Positions 34,637 to 43,678 of a stretch of 64,000 bases of DNA are shown in pieces; position 1 is the first letter of the stretch; the number at the start of each line of letters is the position of its first letter. The translations under genes were made by a program, and so were the position numbers. Source of the stretch: VFKU01 sp964620045 (lineage in GTDB: Bacteria; Hydrogenedentota; Hydrogenedentia; Hydrogenedentales; GCA-2746185); the NCBI GenBank assembly GCA_964620045.1, contig CAZUJL010000015.1:32952-96951 (forward strand), read 5' to 3'. The notes under the pieces are model-generated. The model worked only from the letters and a program-made list of their open reading frames with translations. It was not told the origin of the DNA and did no database searches.

Positions 34637-36025
34637 TTAGGAACGCCCGCCACCGCCCATCTGGCTTTGCATGAACCAGTCGAGGAAATTCATCGACAAC
34701 TCGCCGCGGCGGAAGCGGCTGGTACGCAGGACGCGCGCGCAGAACTCCGCCGTGGTCTTGATTCCTTGGATCTGGAACTCGTCCAGCGCGCCGGCCAGCC
34801 GTTCGATGGCCTCCTCGCGGTCCTCGCCCCAGGCGCAGACCTTGGCGAGCAAGGAGTCGTAATAGCGCGGCACTTCGTAGCCCGCGAAAATATGCGTATC
34901 CACGCGCACACCGGGCCCACCCGGCATATACATGTTCTTGATCACGCCGGGACTCGGCATAAAGTTATGCTCGGGGTCTTCGGCGTACACACGGGCTTCG
35001 ATGGCGTGGCCGATGCGATCGGGTCCGTTGAAATCGAGCTTCTCCCCAGCCGCGAGACGGATCTGCTGTTTCACGAGGTCGATGCGCGTGACGAGTTCCG
35101 TCACGGGATGCTCGACCTGAATGCGCGCATTAAACTCAATGAAGTAAAAGCTGCCGTCCTGTGCGAGCAGGAACTCTGCCGTGCCGGCGTTCGAATAGTT
35201 CACGGCCTTGGCCGCGCGCAGCGCCGCGCGCATGAGGCGGTTCCGCTGCGAGGCGTTGAGCCCCGGCGACGGCGACTCTTCGATCAGTTTCTGGTGCCGG
35301 CGCTGAATGCTGCACTCGCGTTCGCCGAGCGCGATGATCTTGCCGTAGTTGTCGCCCAGCACCTGCACTTCGATGTGTCGCGCGTTCTCGATGAATTTTT
35401 CGAGATACACCCCGCCGTCGCCAAAGGCCGCTTCGGCTTCCGCCGTCGCCACCTTGAACGAGCTGTTCAGCGAGGCGTCGTTGTGAGCGATGCGCATGCC
35501 CTTGCCGCCGCCACCCGCCGCCGCTTTGATCAGTACCGGGAAGCCGATTTTCTTGGCGATCGCGAGCGCTTCTTTGGGATCCGTCACGCGCCCTTCGCTG
35601 CCCGGCACGGTCGGCACGCCGGCGGACTTCACCGCCTCGCGGCAGCGCGATTTATCGCCGGTGAGCGCGATGGATTCCGGTGTGGGCCCGATGAACCCGA
35701 TATGACAGTCTTTGCAGATCGTCGCGAACTTGGGATTTTCAGACAGAAACCCGTAGCCCGGATGAATCGCCTGCGCGTCGCAGATTTCCGCCGCCGCGAT
35801 GATCCCCGGGATGTGCAGATAACTTTCGCTCGCGCTCGGCGGACCAATGCAGATGCTCTCATCGGCGAGGCCGACGTGCATCGAGGTTTGATCCGCTTTG
35901 GAGTACACGGCGATCGACGTGATGCCCATTTCGCGGCAGGCGCGGATCACGCGGATCGCGATCTCGCCGCGGTTGGCTATCAGAATGCGTCGGAACATGC
36001 GCGGCGCCAAGCCCGTGCGCTGCAC
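34637..36025 (-). CDS. accC: Acetyl-CoA carboxylase biotin carboxylase subunit
   Basis: A 462-residue ATP-grasp enzyme that carboxylates the biotin of AccB in fatty-acid synthesis. FRRILIANRGEIAIRVIRAC, HPGYGFLSENPKFA, KAAAGGGGKGMRI, FIEFNARIQVEHPVTE and GHAIEARVYAEDP are typical. The start is GTG 36025, with AAGGAAG upstream; ATG 35998 would remove nine residues and fits the usual family length but lacks a binding site. It follows accB by 12 bases. Confidence 0.96.
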   Translation of the reverse strand: MQRTGLAPRMFRRILIANRGEIAIRVIRACREMGITSIAVYSKADQTSMHVGLADESICIGPPSASESYLHIPGIIAAAEICDAQAIHPGYGFLSENPKFATICKDCHIGFIGPTPESIALTGDKSRCREAVKSAGVPTVPGSEGRVTDPKEALAIAKKIGFPVLIKAAAGGGGKGMRIAHNDASLNSSFKVATAEAEAAFGDGGVYLEKFIENARHIEVQVLGDNYGKIIALGERECSIQRRHQKLIEESPSPGLNASQRNRLMRAALRAAKAVNYSNAGTAEFLLAQDGSFYFIEFNARIQVEHPVTELVTRIDLVKQQIRLAAGEKLDFNGPDRIGHAIEARVYAEDPEHNFMPSPGVIKNMYMPGGPGVRVDTHIFAGYEVPRYYDSLLAKVCAWGEDREEAIERLAGALDEFQIQGIKTTAEFCARVLRTSRFRRGELSMNFLDWFMQSQMGGGGRS

Positions 36026-36037
36026 GGACTTCCTTTT

Positions 36038-36511
36038 CTAGTCACGCCGCACCACGAAGAGCGGCTGGCCGAATTCGACGGCTTGCGCATTCTCGACCAG
36101 CACCTTTTCGATGACGCCGGAGAACTTCGCGCCAACTTCATTCATCAATTTCATCGCTTCAACGATGCAGATGGTCTGGTTTTCTTCGACGCGATCGCCC
36201 ACCTTCACGAACATTTCCGCATCGGGCGATGGCGCGCGGTAGAACGTGCCCACCATCGGAGAATCGAAGGTCGGCAGGCCGCCCGTGGGATCGTCCGCCG
36301 CCGGAGCGGGTGCCGCGGCCGGAGCAGATGCCGCGGGATGGGCCATCGGAGCGGGTGCGGGAGCCGGCGCCATGACCATTGGCGCAGCCACGGGCGCGAC
36401 CGCGCTCGCCTTCTGCAGGCGGATACGGCGGCCGTTTTCCTCGACTTCCAACTCGCTCAAACCGGATTGTTCGAGAATCCGGATCAAATCTTTTAGCTCA
36501 CCGAAGTCCAC
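36038..36511 (-). CDS. accB: Biotin carboxyl carrier protein of acetyl-CoA carboxylase
   Basis: A 157-residue BCCP. The N-terminal helix DLIRILEQSGLSELEVEENGRR is followed by an Ala/Pro-rich flexible linker (about 35-80). The C-terminal biotinyl domain has SPMVGTFYRAPSPDAEMFVK, IVEAMKLMNE (biotin on Lys121) and VENAQAVEFGQPLFVV. It carries carboxybiotin between AccC and the carboxyltransferase. Directly upstream of accC, 63 bases after efp. Confidence 0.97.
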   Translation of the reverse strand: MDFGELKDLIRILEQSGLSELEVEENGRRIRLQKASAVAPVAAPMVMAPAPAPAPMAHPAASAPAAAPAPAADDPTGGLPTFDSPMVGTFYRAPSPDAEMFVKVGDRVEENQTICIVEAMKLMNEVGAKFSGVIEKVLVENAQAVEFGQPLFVVRRD

Positions 36512-36574
36512 TGGGGACCCTCCGTTGAACTCCCGTTCCGGCGCATCATACGCGGAACGCCCTTGATTTTCAGC

Positions 36575-37138
36575 CTACGCGCGTTCCAGGTAGGTTCCGG
36601 TGCGGGTGTCCACACGGACCACCTCACCCTCGTTCACAAACAGCGGCACCTGCACCACCGCGCCGGTCTCCAGCGTGGCCGGTTTCGTGCCGCCCTGCGC
36701 ACGGTCGCCCTGCACACCGGGCTCCGAATAGGTAATTTTCAGATCGACCGTGTTCGGCAGGTCCACGCGAATCACGCGGGCCTCGTGGAACAGCAGGCCC
36801 ACTTCCAAATTCTCTTTCAGGTAATCCTTAGTATCGCCCACGATCTGCGGCGTTACGGCGATCTGCTCATAAGTCTGCCGGTGCATGAAGTGGAAGAAAT
36901 CGCCGTCGGAGTACATATACTGATACGGCTCCTGGATGAGGCGCACTTCCTCAAGACGCTCGCCCGAGCGGTAGGTGCGTTCCAGCGTGCGGCCGGTCAG
37001 CACGTTGCGCATCTTCGTGCGCACAAACGCGCCGCCCTTGCCGGGTTTCACGTGCTGGAACTCGACCATTTCCAGAAGATTGTTTTCAATCTCCAGCACC
37101 ATGCCGTTGCGGAAATCCGCCGTCGATATTTGTGTCAT
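36575..37138 (-). CDS. efp: Translation elongation factor P
   Basis: A 187-residue EF-P that rescues ribosomes stalled at proline runs. ISTADFRNGMVLEIENNLLE, the modification loop KPGKGGA with Lys34, RTKMRNVLTG and the C-terminal OB domain with EPGVQGDRAQGGTKPATLE are all standard. Its ATG overlaps the stop of the M24 peptidase gene. The lysine in the loop tip suggests beta-lysylation or an alternative; the modifying enzyme is not in the window. Confidence 0.97.
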   Translation of the reverse strand: MTQISTADFRNGMVLEIENNLLEMVEFQHVKPGKGGAFVRTKMRNVLTGRTLERTYRSGERLEEVRLIQEPYQYMYSDGDFFHFMHRQTYEQIAVTPQIVGDTKDYLKENLEVGLLFHEARVIRVDLPNTVDLKITYSEPGVQGDRAQGGTKPATLETGAVVQVPLFVNEGEVVRVDTRTGTYLERA

Positions 37139-38214
37139 AGCACCTGTAAATCCTTCGAAGTCTTCGTGAACACGTCACAACCCGTTTCCGTTACCAACAC
37201 CAGATCTTCAATCCGCACACCGCCCTGGCCGGGCAGGTAGATGCCTGGTTCCACCGTCACCACCATGCCGGGTTCGAGCACAGTGTCCGAGCGCGTGTTG
37301 AGCCGCGGCTCCTCGTGGATTTCAATGCCGACGCCGTGGCCAAGGCCATGCCCGAATCGGTCGCCATGACCGCCCCCGGCGATAATGCCGCGGGCGACGG
37401 CGTCCACGTCGCGTCCGGTCACCCCCGGCCGGATCGCCTCGAGCGCCGCCTGCTGCGCGCGATGGGTCAAGGTGTAAATCTCCTCAAACCACGGGCCGGG
37501 GAGTTTACTGAACACAAAAGTCCGGGTCAAATCCGAGCAATATCCGTCGCGCCGGCAGCCCATGTCGATCAGCACAATATCGCCGTCTTTGAGCCTACGA
37601 TCGCCCGGCACGCCGTGCGGCAGCGAGCTGTTCGCACCGAACAGCGCAATCGTGCTGAACGAGGTGCCTGTCGCGCCCCGGCGCTTGAACTCATATTCAA
37701 TCTGGGCAGCGAGATCGCGCTCGGCCATGCCCTCTTCCAGATTGGGGATCACGTCGATCAGCACACCCTCGGCTAGTTCCGAAGCTGCGCGGATGGCCTT
37801 GGCTTCGGCCGGTTCCTTGCGAATGCGCAGCGGCGTCACCAAGGCCTCGTTCGCCACCAGTTCACCGCCGTAGGCATCCACCATGCGTGCGTGATCAGCC
37901 ACGGTGTGCCCCGTCGGATCGAAGGCCGCGCGTTTCACCCCGAGTTTCTTGAGCAGTTCTCCCCCGCGCTGCATCTGATCGCCCGTGATCTGGGTAATCT
38001 GCAGGCCGTGCACCTGTACTTGCGCCTGCTCGGTGTAGCGGGAGTCGCACAGAAAGTGCGCTTCTTTTTCGGTGATCACAATCACCGAGGAAATGTGATC
38101 GAGGCTGGTCAAGAATCCGCTGAGGTACTGGTTCGCGGGTGGATGCACGCTCACAAATCCGTCGCAGCCGGCCGCGGCCACGCGTTCCCGGAGCGCGCTG
38201 ATTCGTTGCTTCAT
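37135..38214 (-). CDS. M24-family Xaa-Pro aminopeptidase/dipeptidase
   Basis: A 359-residue metallopeptidase that cuts X-Pro bonds. The N-terminal creatinase-like domain (ISALRERVAAAGCDGFV, NQYLSGF) precedes the pita-bread catalytic domain, which has the five metal ligands: LIDMGCRRDGYCSDLTRTF (two Asp), GHGLGHGVGIEIHEEP (His), VVTVEPGIYLPG (Glu) and VRIEDLVLVT (Glu). Its ATG overlaps aroQ and its stop overlaps efp, both by ATGA. The pairing with efp is common in bacteria, probably a proline-related link. Confidence 0.94.
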   Translation of the reverse strand: MKQRISALRERVAAAGCDGFVSVHPPANQYLSGFLTSLDHISSVIVITEKEAHFLCDSRYTEQAQVQVHGLQITQITGDQMQRGGELLKKLGVKRAAFDPTGHTVADHARMVDAYGGELVANEALVTPLRIRKEPAEAKAIRAASELAEGVLIDVIPNLEEGMAERDLAAQIEYEFKRRGATGTSFSTIALFGANSSLPHGVPGDRRLKDGDIVLIDMGCRRDGYCSDLTRTFVFSKLPGPWFEEIYTLTHRAQQAALEAIRPGVTGRDVDAVARGIIAGGGHGDRFGHGLGHGVGIEIHEEPRLNTRSDTVLEPGMVVTVEPGIYLPGQGGVRIEDLVLVTETGCDVFTKTSKDLQVL

Positions 38215-38651
38215 TTGGCCGGAGCAAACTTCCGTGCGGCGGCGTGCAACGCAAGCCGGTAGCTCTCGACGCCGAAGCCGCAGATCAGGCCTTTGGCTAC
38301 GGGCGTAATGTACGAATGCCGGCGGAAGTCCTCGCGGGCGTGTACGTTCGACAAATGACATTCGATCGTCGGCACACTCACACCGGCAATCGCGTCGCGC
38401 AAGGCGATGCTCGTGTGTGTATAAGCGCCGGGGTTGATGATGATCGCATGGGCCCACTTCGCCGCGCCCTGAATCGCGTCCACCAGCGCGCCCTCGCTAT
38501 TGGACTGCGTGCTCTTGATCGTGATGCCCAGCGTCTTGGCTTCGTCCGCCAGCATCTTGTCCACGTCCGCCAGGGTCTGCGTGCCATACACCTCCGGCTC
38601 GCGCGTGCCCAGCAGATTCAGATTTGGACCGTGTATGACCAGAACGTTCAT
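38211..38651 (-). CDS. aroQ: 3-dehydroquinate dehydratase, type II
   Basis: A 146-residue type II dehydroquinase of the shikimate pathway. VLVIHGPNLNLLGTREPEVYG carries the catalytic Arg and Tyr22, then NSEGALVDAIQ, IINPGAYTHTSIALRDAI and IECHLSNVHAREDFR with the catalytic His. It feeds chorismate to the trpE/trpG products further on in the same run. It is the first gene of the aroQ-peptidase-efp overlapped set. Confidence 0.97.
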   Translation of the reverse strand: MNVLVIHGPNLNLLGTREPEVYGTQTLADVDKMLADEAKTLGITIKSTQSNSEGALVDAIQGAAKWAHAIIINPGAYTHTSIALRDAIAGVSVPTIECHLSNVHAREDFRRHSYITPVAKGLICGFGVESYRLALHAAARKFAPAK

Positions 38652-38719
38652 GGCACCCCTTCCGAACCGTATCCCACCAAGCGCAAGGGTATCGTATCCC
38701 CCCGCGCCGATTCATCCCC

Positions 38720-41419
38720 TTAGCGCACGAGCGACACGTAGCGATCCAACACCACCGAGCGCTCGTACATGGCCTTGCTTTCATCGATCAGCGGCTGCCC
38801 TTCGTCCGCACGCCCCGAGCGCACCAGCTCCTCGCCCAGTCGTTGCAGCGCATTCCCCAACTGAAACGCCAGGGACGGCCCCGTCGGATACAGCGCCGCC
38901 GCCTTGCGGTAGTACTGCAGGCCCGTGCGGTAGAAATCGATTCCGGGTTCGCCCGGCTCCAGGCTGCCGCGCATCCACAGGGACTTCGCGTAGAAGGACC
39001 ACCAGATGAAGCTCTCCGGGCTGCGTTCCGTCGCCGTCCGCGACCAGCGCTCCGCCTCGGCGGCGTAACGCTTCTTCTCCTGAACGTTGTCCGTGATGCT
39101 AAACAGCAAGTCGTACCACGAGAAAATATGCGCAGCCATCTCGGCGTCGTGCGGATAAGACTTGTCCCATTCGTGCAGCACTTCGATCCGGCGCTCGGCC
39201 GCCTTGCGCAACGCCGCGCGCGCCGCAGGCAGGGCCTGCAAATCGAAGAATACGTAGCCATTCATCGGCACAGCCTGGCCCGGCTTCAGGCGCTGAAACA
39301 TCCGGGGGTTTTCCGGCAGCGGCACGCGGATCGTGCCAAGCGTCTGCAGTTCCGCCAGATCCGGAATCGCGCGCAGCGCGCCGAGCACCTGCACAATCGG
39401 AGGATTCCCCGCGCTCATATCCAGTTTGGTCAGTTCTTGCTTCACGACCTGGGCCGCCTCGAGTTTGGCCTCCATCGGCTTGCGATCGCCAATCACATAA
39501 AGCCGGCCCAGGCCTCCGCTTTCGGTCGTTCCCAAATCGTAAAAGTAGATGCGCGTCACCGCGGCCGTGGTGTAGAGCGTCAGGACTGAAAGCGCACCCG
39601 CCGCCACATATTTCCACACGGGATTCGAAGCCGATGCCTCGGTCGATGCAGCAGCAGGATTCAGACCCGCGATCGCGAAGAAAAGTCCCGCCATCGCGTA
39701 CACCAGCAGCGCCAGGCACGGGTTCTGCAAATCGAAATCGAGGATGCAATGCAGCGCGAACGCACCAGTTGCGCAATAGGTCGCGGCCAACCAGCGCCGC
39801 GTTTCCGGGTCCTGCTCGAACAACAGGCGGCGGCCACCCCAGACCGCGAAATACACCCAGAACGCCAGAAATGCGATGCCCCCGAAGATGCCCGTCTCGC
39901 AGAAAGCCTGCAGGTAGTCGTTGTGCGCGGTTTCCGCCGAACCCGCCCCGAGGTACTGGTACTTCGGATAACCCGTGCGGAAGTTGCCGATGCCGACACC
40001 CTTCCAGAAGTTGTCGTAGAACATCCGCAGGCCTACGCGCCAGTAGGTCGTGCGCAGGCGCAGCGAATTCGGATCAGCGAGGCTGTCGAGCCGGCGATCC
40101 ATGCCCTCGATGTTCAGCGTCTGCATCTCCTGGGCTACTTCGAGATGCTTGCGCTGCAGATACTCCATCGAACTCGGCTGCGGTTCGGCGATGCGATAGC
40201 CATCCACATCGTCCGCGTGCGATCCGGTGATCGACCACAGTGTCGCGCCCAGCAACACCAGCGCCGCCGCGGCACGCGTATACCGCGCGGCCCAGGGCAG
40301 TTTGGACGCATTCAGCAGCAGCAGGGTCGCCGCGCTCGCCAGCACCAAGCCCAGCATCGCGCCGCGGGAGTACGAGAGCCACAGCGACACAAGACACGCC
40401 ACCAGCGCGACCGGCACCGCCATGCCCATGAAGCCGTAGCCCAAGGCCCGGGCGCCTTTGCGCGCCGTGATCCACCCCGCCGCGGCGCCGAACACGCCCG
40501 CCACCGGAATGAAAAACAGATATGGCCGATAGGCACCCTCGATCAGGGCCTTTTGCTTCGGCAGGGACAACCCAATCAACTCGTTCGCGAACGACAGCAT
40601 CACTAGCACCACGACGCCGACCAGCAGCGTGATCCCCATCACGACCCAGCGGCCCTGATCGGTTTGCTTCGGGCGCGCGCTGTTTCGCGCGAGGGCCAAT
40701 GCGCGCCGCGCCGACGGCAAGGCCGCCGCGAGCACGGGTATCCCCAGAATCACATAGGCGCCGAGCGCGTTCGGAAACAGAAAGGTGCCGAAGGCGCGGT
40801 TGGACTCAATGCGGTGCTTCAGTTCCGGCGTGGGCACGCGCACGCCGAAGTACATTTCCAGCACGCTCGGGTTTTCCTGAAGCACGCGCCGCATGCCGCG
40901 CAGCATCACGTTGTAATGGAAAATGGTCCACAGGGAATTCAGGAACAGCCCAATAACAGTCGCGCCCAGCACAATTGCGATCGCGCGACGCGTGCGCAGG
41001 GCATTCGACGCCATCGCAAACACGAGCAGACACGCCGACAGATTCTGGAAGCCGCGATCGGCCATCTCGTAGGTGTACGCGGAATAGCTCGTCAGCCACG
41101 CGATGCCCACGTACACGCCGAATATCGCCAGCGGCACCGGCGCGCGCAGCGGCTGCGGCCGTAGCAGACTCCGGGCGCACCAGAACGCGGCGAGCACCAA
41201 CACGAGCGCGTAAAAGTAGGCGTTGAACGCAACGAACGTAAGCCCGTCGCGCCAGGGGCGGAAAATGATCAGCAGGCCCAGCCCAAGCGCTATTGGCTCC
41301 GACCAGAACCCGCTGCCGCTCGACGCCTCGGAAAGAGAAACGTCCTTAGCGGGCGGATCGCTCGGAGATTTCTGCGCGGACGCCGACGCCGGATGCTTCT
41401 TCAGTTTTTTTTTGCTCAC
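38720..41419 (-). CDS. O-antigen ligase family membrane protein with TPR-like C-terminus
   Basis: An 899-residue protein. After a basic tail (SKKKLKKHPASASAQK) it has about 12-14 membrane helices up to residue about 620. The O-antigen ligase/polymerase motifs are LSYSRGAMLGLVLA and ETAHNDYLQAFCETGIFGG. The large loop before it (about 410-480) faces the periplasm. The last 250 residues are soluble and helical with TPR-like repeats (IDFYRTGLQYYRKAAALYPTG). It likely ligates or polymerises surface glycans. Start is GTG 41419, and the first 74 bases overlap the WecA-type gene across a run of nine A. It ends 68 bases before aroQ. Confidence 0.85.
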   Translation of the reverse strand: MSKKKLKKHPASASAQKSPSDPPAKDVSLSEASSGSGFWSEPIALGLGLLIIFRPWRDGLTFVAFNAYFYALVLVLAAFWCARSLLRPQPLRAPVPLAIFGVYVGIAWLTSYSAYTYEMADRGFQNLSACLLVFAMASNALRTRRAIAIVLGATVIGLFLNSLWTIFHYNVMLRGMRRVLQENPSVLEMYFGVRVPTPELKHRIESNRAFGTFLFPNALGAYVILGIPVLAAALPSARRALALARNSARPKQTDQGRWVVMGITLLVGVVVLVMLSFANELIGLSLPKQKALIEGAYRPYLFFIPVAGVFGAAAGWITARKGARALGYGFMGMAVPVALVACLVSLWLSYSRGAMLGLVLASAATLLLLNASKLPWAARYTRAAAALVLLGATLWSITGSHADDVDGYRIAEPQPSSMEYLQRKHLEVAQEMQTLNIEGMDRRLDSLADPNSLRLRTTYWRVGLRMFYDNFWKGVGIGNFRTGYPKYQYLGAGSAETAHNDYLQAFCETGIFGGIAFLAFWVYFAVWGGRRLLFEQDPETRRWLAATYCATGAFALHCILDFDLQNPCLALLVYAMAGLFFAIAGLNPAAASTEASASNPVWKYVAAGALSVLTLYTTAAVTRIYFYDLGTTESGGLGRLYVIGDRKPMEAKLEAAQVVKQELTKLDMSAGNPPIVQVLGALRAIPDLAELQTLGTIRVPLPENPRMFQRLKPGQAVPMNGYVFFDLQALPAARAALRKAAERRIEVLHEWDKSYPHDAEMAAHIFSWYDLLFSITDNVQEKKRYAAEAERWSRTATERSPESFIWWSFYAKSLWMRGSLEPGEPGIDFYRTGLQYYRKAAALYPTGPSLAFQLGNALQRLGEELVRSGRADEGQPLIDESKAMYERSVVLDRYVSLVR

Positions 41420-42575
41420 TACGCCGTCGCTCCGACGATTTCCCTGCCCGCATGAGCAGAATGATCAGAAAAAATACACCCGCGGTCTGCGCGAGAATCA
41501 CGAGCGTGCCCATGACGTCGACCTGCCCGATCAGCGCGCCGCTCAGCCCCGTCACACCGGCCACCAGGAAGATGAACTCCACCGCCTGCCGCGGCGTCAT
41601 CCCCAATTCCACCAGCCGGTGCGAGAAGTGTCGCTTGTCCCCCTTCATAATCGACTCGCCGCGCCGCCAGCGGATGTAAATCACGCTGGCCGTGTCGAAT
41701 AGCGGCACACACAGTGCCAGCACCGGCGCCGCCACCGCAATGCGCGTCGGCGCGGACTCGGTGTAGTACGTACCCAACATCGCCACCGTCGCCAGCATGT
41801 AGCCGCAGAACATCGCGCCGGCGTCGCCCATAAAGATTCGCGCGGGATTCAGATTGTGATAGAGGAAGCCGGCCACGGACCCCACGAACACCATCATCAA
41901 CACGCACACAAAATATTCTTCCTGGGGCAGCACACACAGGAAGAACGACAGCCCCGCGATACCGGACACGCCGCCGCACAGGCCGTCCATGTTGTCGAGC
42001 AGGTTCATCGCGTTGGTCATCAACACGACCCAGAAAATTGACACGCCACCCGCCACCGAACCCGAAATCCAGCGCTGCGAGAAGTCCGGCAGGTTGATGA
42101 ACCAGTCGAATTCCATCAGCAGGCGATCGAGGAACGAATCGACGTGTACCCCGGAAATCACGAGGATGAAACCCGCCACTACCTGCCCCGCGAGTTTCAC
42201 TTCCGGGCTAAGCGCCTTGACGTCATCCACAATCCCCAGCAGGAAAATGATCAGGCCGCCGGCGAACACGCCGATCAGCGGGCGGGTTGTATTCTCGCCC
42301 AGAAACGAGAGCACACTCTGTTCGAGCCACGAGAAGCCCAGCTGCGGCGCGCGCAGCAGGATGGCCAGATTGACGAAAATGACGAGGTTGAAGGTAAGGA
42401 AAATCGCCACGCCGCCCAGCAGCGGAATCGGGCTCGAGTGCATTTTGCGCTCGCCGGGTTTGTCCACCACGCCCAGCGTGATTGCCACGCGGCGGACCAA
42501 TGCCGTCAGCACCAGCGAAATCAGGAACGATTCCACCAACACGTAGCTGAATATGAGATACCAGTTGTTCAGCAT
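41346..42575 (-). CDS. UDP-GlcNAc:undecaprenyl-phosphate GlcNAc-1-phosphate transferase family (WecA/TagO-like)
   Basis: A 409-residue MraY-superfamily enzyme that starts surface glycan synthesis by loading a sugar phosphate on undecaprenyl phosphate. VVDKPGERKMHSSPIPLLGG, the Mg site GIVDDVKAL (Asp117, Asp118), NAMNLLDNMDGLCGG, NPARIFMGDAGA and KRHFSHRLVELGMT (HxxHR) are present among about 11 helices. The C-terminal tail after residue 375 is hydrophilic and reads through the start of the next gene in another frame, so the true end may be earlier if the A-run is miscounted. It overlaps the glycosyltransferase gene by 7 bases. Confidence 0.92.
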   Translation of the reverse strand: MLNNWYLIFSYVLVESFLISLVLTALVRRVAITLGVVDKPGERKMHSSPIPLLGGVAIFLTFNLVIFVNLAILLRAPQLGFSWLEQSVLSFLGENTTRPLIGVFAGGLIIFLLGIVDDVKALSPEVKLAGQVVAGFILVISGVHVDSFLDRLLMEFDWFINLPDFSQRWISGSVAGGVSIFWVVLMTNAMNLLDNMDGLCGGVSGIAGLSFFLCVLPQEEYFVCVLMMVFVGSVAGFLYHNLNPARIFMGDAGAMFCGYMLATVAMLGTYYTESAPTRIAVAAPVLALCVPLFDTASVIYIRWRRGESIMKGDKRHFSHRLVELGMTPRQAVEFIFLVAGVTGLSGALIGQVDVMGTLVILAQTAGVFFLIILLMRAGKSSERRRSEQKKTEEASGVGVRAEISERSAR

Positions 42576-43678
42576 CCCGCCGCTTCCCGATACAAATCGA
42601 ATTCCCGCTGCGCGATATCGCGCGCCTGAAACTCACGCCGCACCCGTGCCTGCGCCTGTGCGCCCAGGCGCGCCCACAGCACAGAGTCGTCCAACAGGCG
42701 ATTGATCGCATCTGCCAGCGCCGACGCATCGCGCGGCGGCACGTTCAAACCCGTCTCTCCGTCCAGATTCGCATACGCCACGCCAGTATTCAGCCGCGTC
42801 GCCACGACCGGTTTCCCGCACGCCTGCGCTTCCAAAATCGAAATCCCGAAGGCCTCGCTGCGTTCGATGGATGGAAACGCGAACACATCGCACGCGTGCA
42901 AATGCGCGACCAAGTCCGCATCGCTCAACTCGCCGGGAAAATGAATTTTCGCTTTCATCTCCGCTGCGCGCGCCATCAAACGCGAACGCTCCGGACCATC
43001 TCCAGCGATCACAACCGGGGCATGGATCTGCGCGGCGGCATCCACGAGATAGTCGAGTCCCTTGTAGTATCGGTGCCGCCCCGAGAACAGCACGAATCGC
43101 CCGCCATAGCGCGCACGGAGCGCATCCAGCGCCGCGGCCGGTGGCGACGCGAAGTCTTCCGCCACAATGCCCAGCGGCACCACGCGGCAACGGTCGCGCA
43201 CCTTGCCCAGCACCGGAGAAGACGCTAAATACGCCTCCGAAGTGGGCAAAATCATAGCAGCTTGCCGCAGGAATTGCATTTGAATTGGGCCGTATACACG
43301 CATCGCGGCGGCTTGGCGCACGACGTCACTGTGATAACGCACCACGAGTTTCGCGCGCGGCCGCACGCCCAGCCAGCCGACCTCGGCCGTAGGATTCGGC
43401 ACGTGCACCACGACCACGTCCGCCTTCGCGGCTTCCTGCCGCAGGCGCCACGGGTAGGCCGGCGACACCGGTGCGCTTTGGAAACGCCCCCACTCGCCCA
43501 CTTCCAGCACGCGCGTGCCGTCGCGCTCGGTCCACGCCGTTTTCGGCGATCGGCTGCAGGTCAGCGCCCACACCTCGCCCAGTTCGCGCTGGTATCGGCA
43601 CATCAGCGCAATGTGCCGCTCGATGCCGCCGCGCACGGGTGGATCGAAATCCTTATAGGCGTGCAGCACGCGCATCAT
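42569..43678 (-). CDS. Glycosyltransferase family 4 protein
   Basis: A 369-residue GT-B fold transferase. VLHAYKDFDPPVRGGIERHI is the N-terminal donor-side loop, RYHSDVVRQ and VPLGIVAEDFA follow, and the C-terminal half has LFSGRHRYYKGLDYLVDAA, GDGPERSRL, FAFPSIERSEAFGISILEAQA (the GT4 E-x7-E motif) and GVAYANLDGETGLNVPP. It probably adds a sugar to the lipid-linked glycan begun by the WecA-type enzyme. ATG 43678 overlaps the upstream glycosyltransferase stop by ATGA. Confidence 0.92.
   Translation of the reverse strand: MMRVLHAYKDFDPPVRGGIERHIALMCRYQRELGEVWALTCSRSPKTAWTERDGTRVLEVGEWGRFQSAPVSPAYPWRLRQEAAKADVVVVHVPNPTAEVGWLGVRPRAKLVVRYHSDVVRQAAAMRVYGPIQMQFLRQAAMILPTSEAYLASSPVLGKVRDRCRVVPLGIVAEDFASPPAAALDALRARYGGRFVLFSGRHRYYKGLDYLVDAAAQIHAPVVIAGDGPERSRLMARAAEMKAKIHFPGELSDADLVAHLHACDVFAFPSIERSEAFGISILEAQACGKPVVATRLNTGVAYANLDGETGLNVPPRDASALADAINRLLDDSVLWARLGAQAQARVRREFQARDIAQREFDLYREAAGC

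Noticed and set aside
34667..36496. Long plus-strand open frame (609 codons) across accC and accB
   Set aside because: Antisense to two clear genes and with the composition of a shadow frame.
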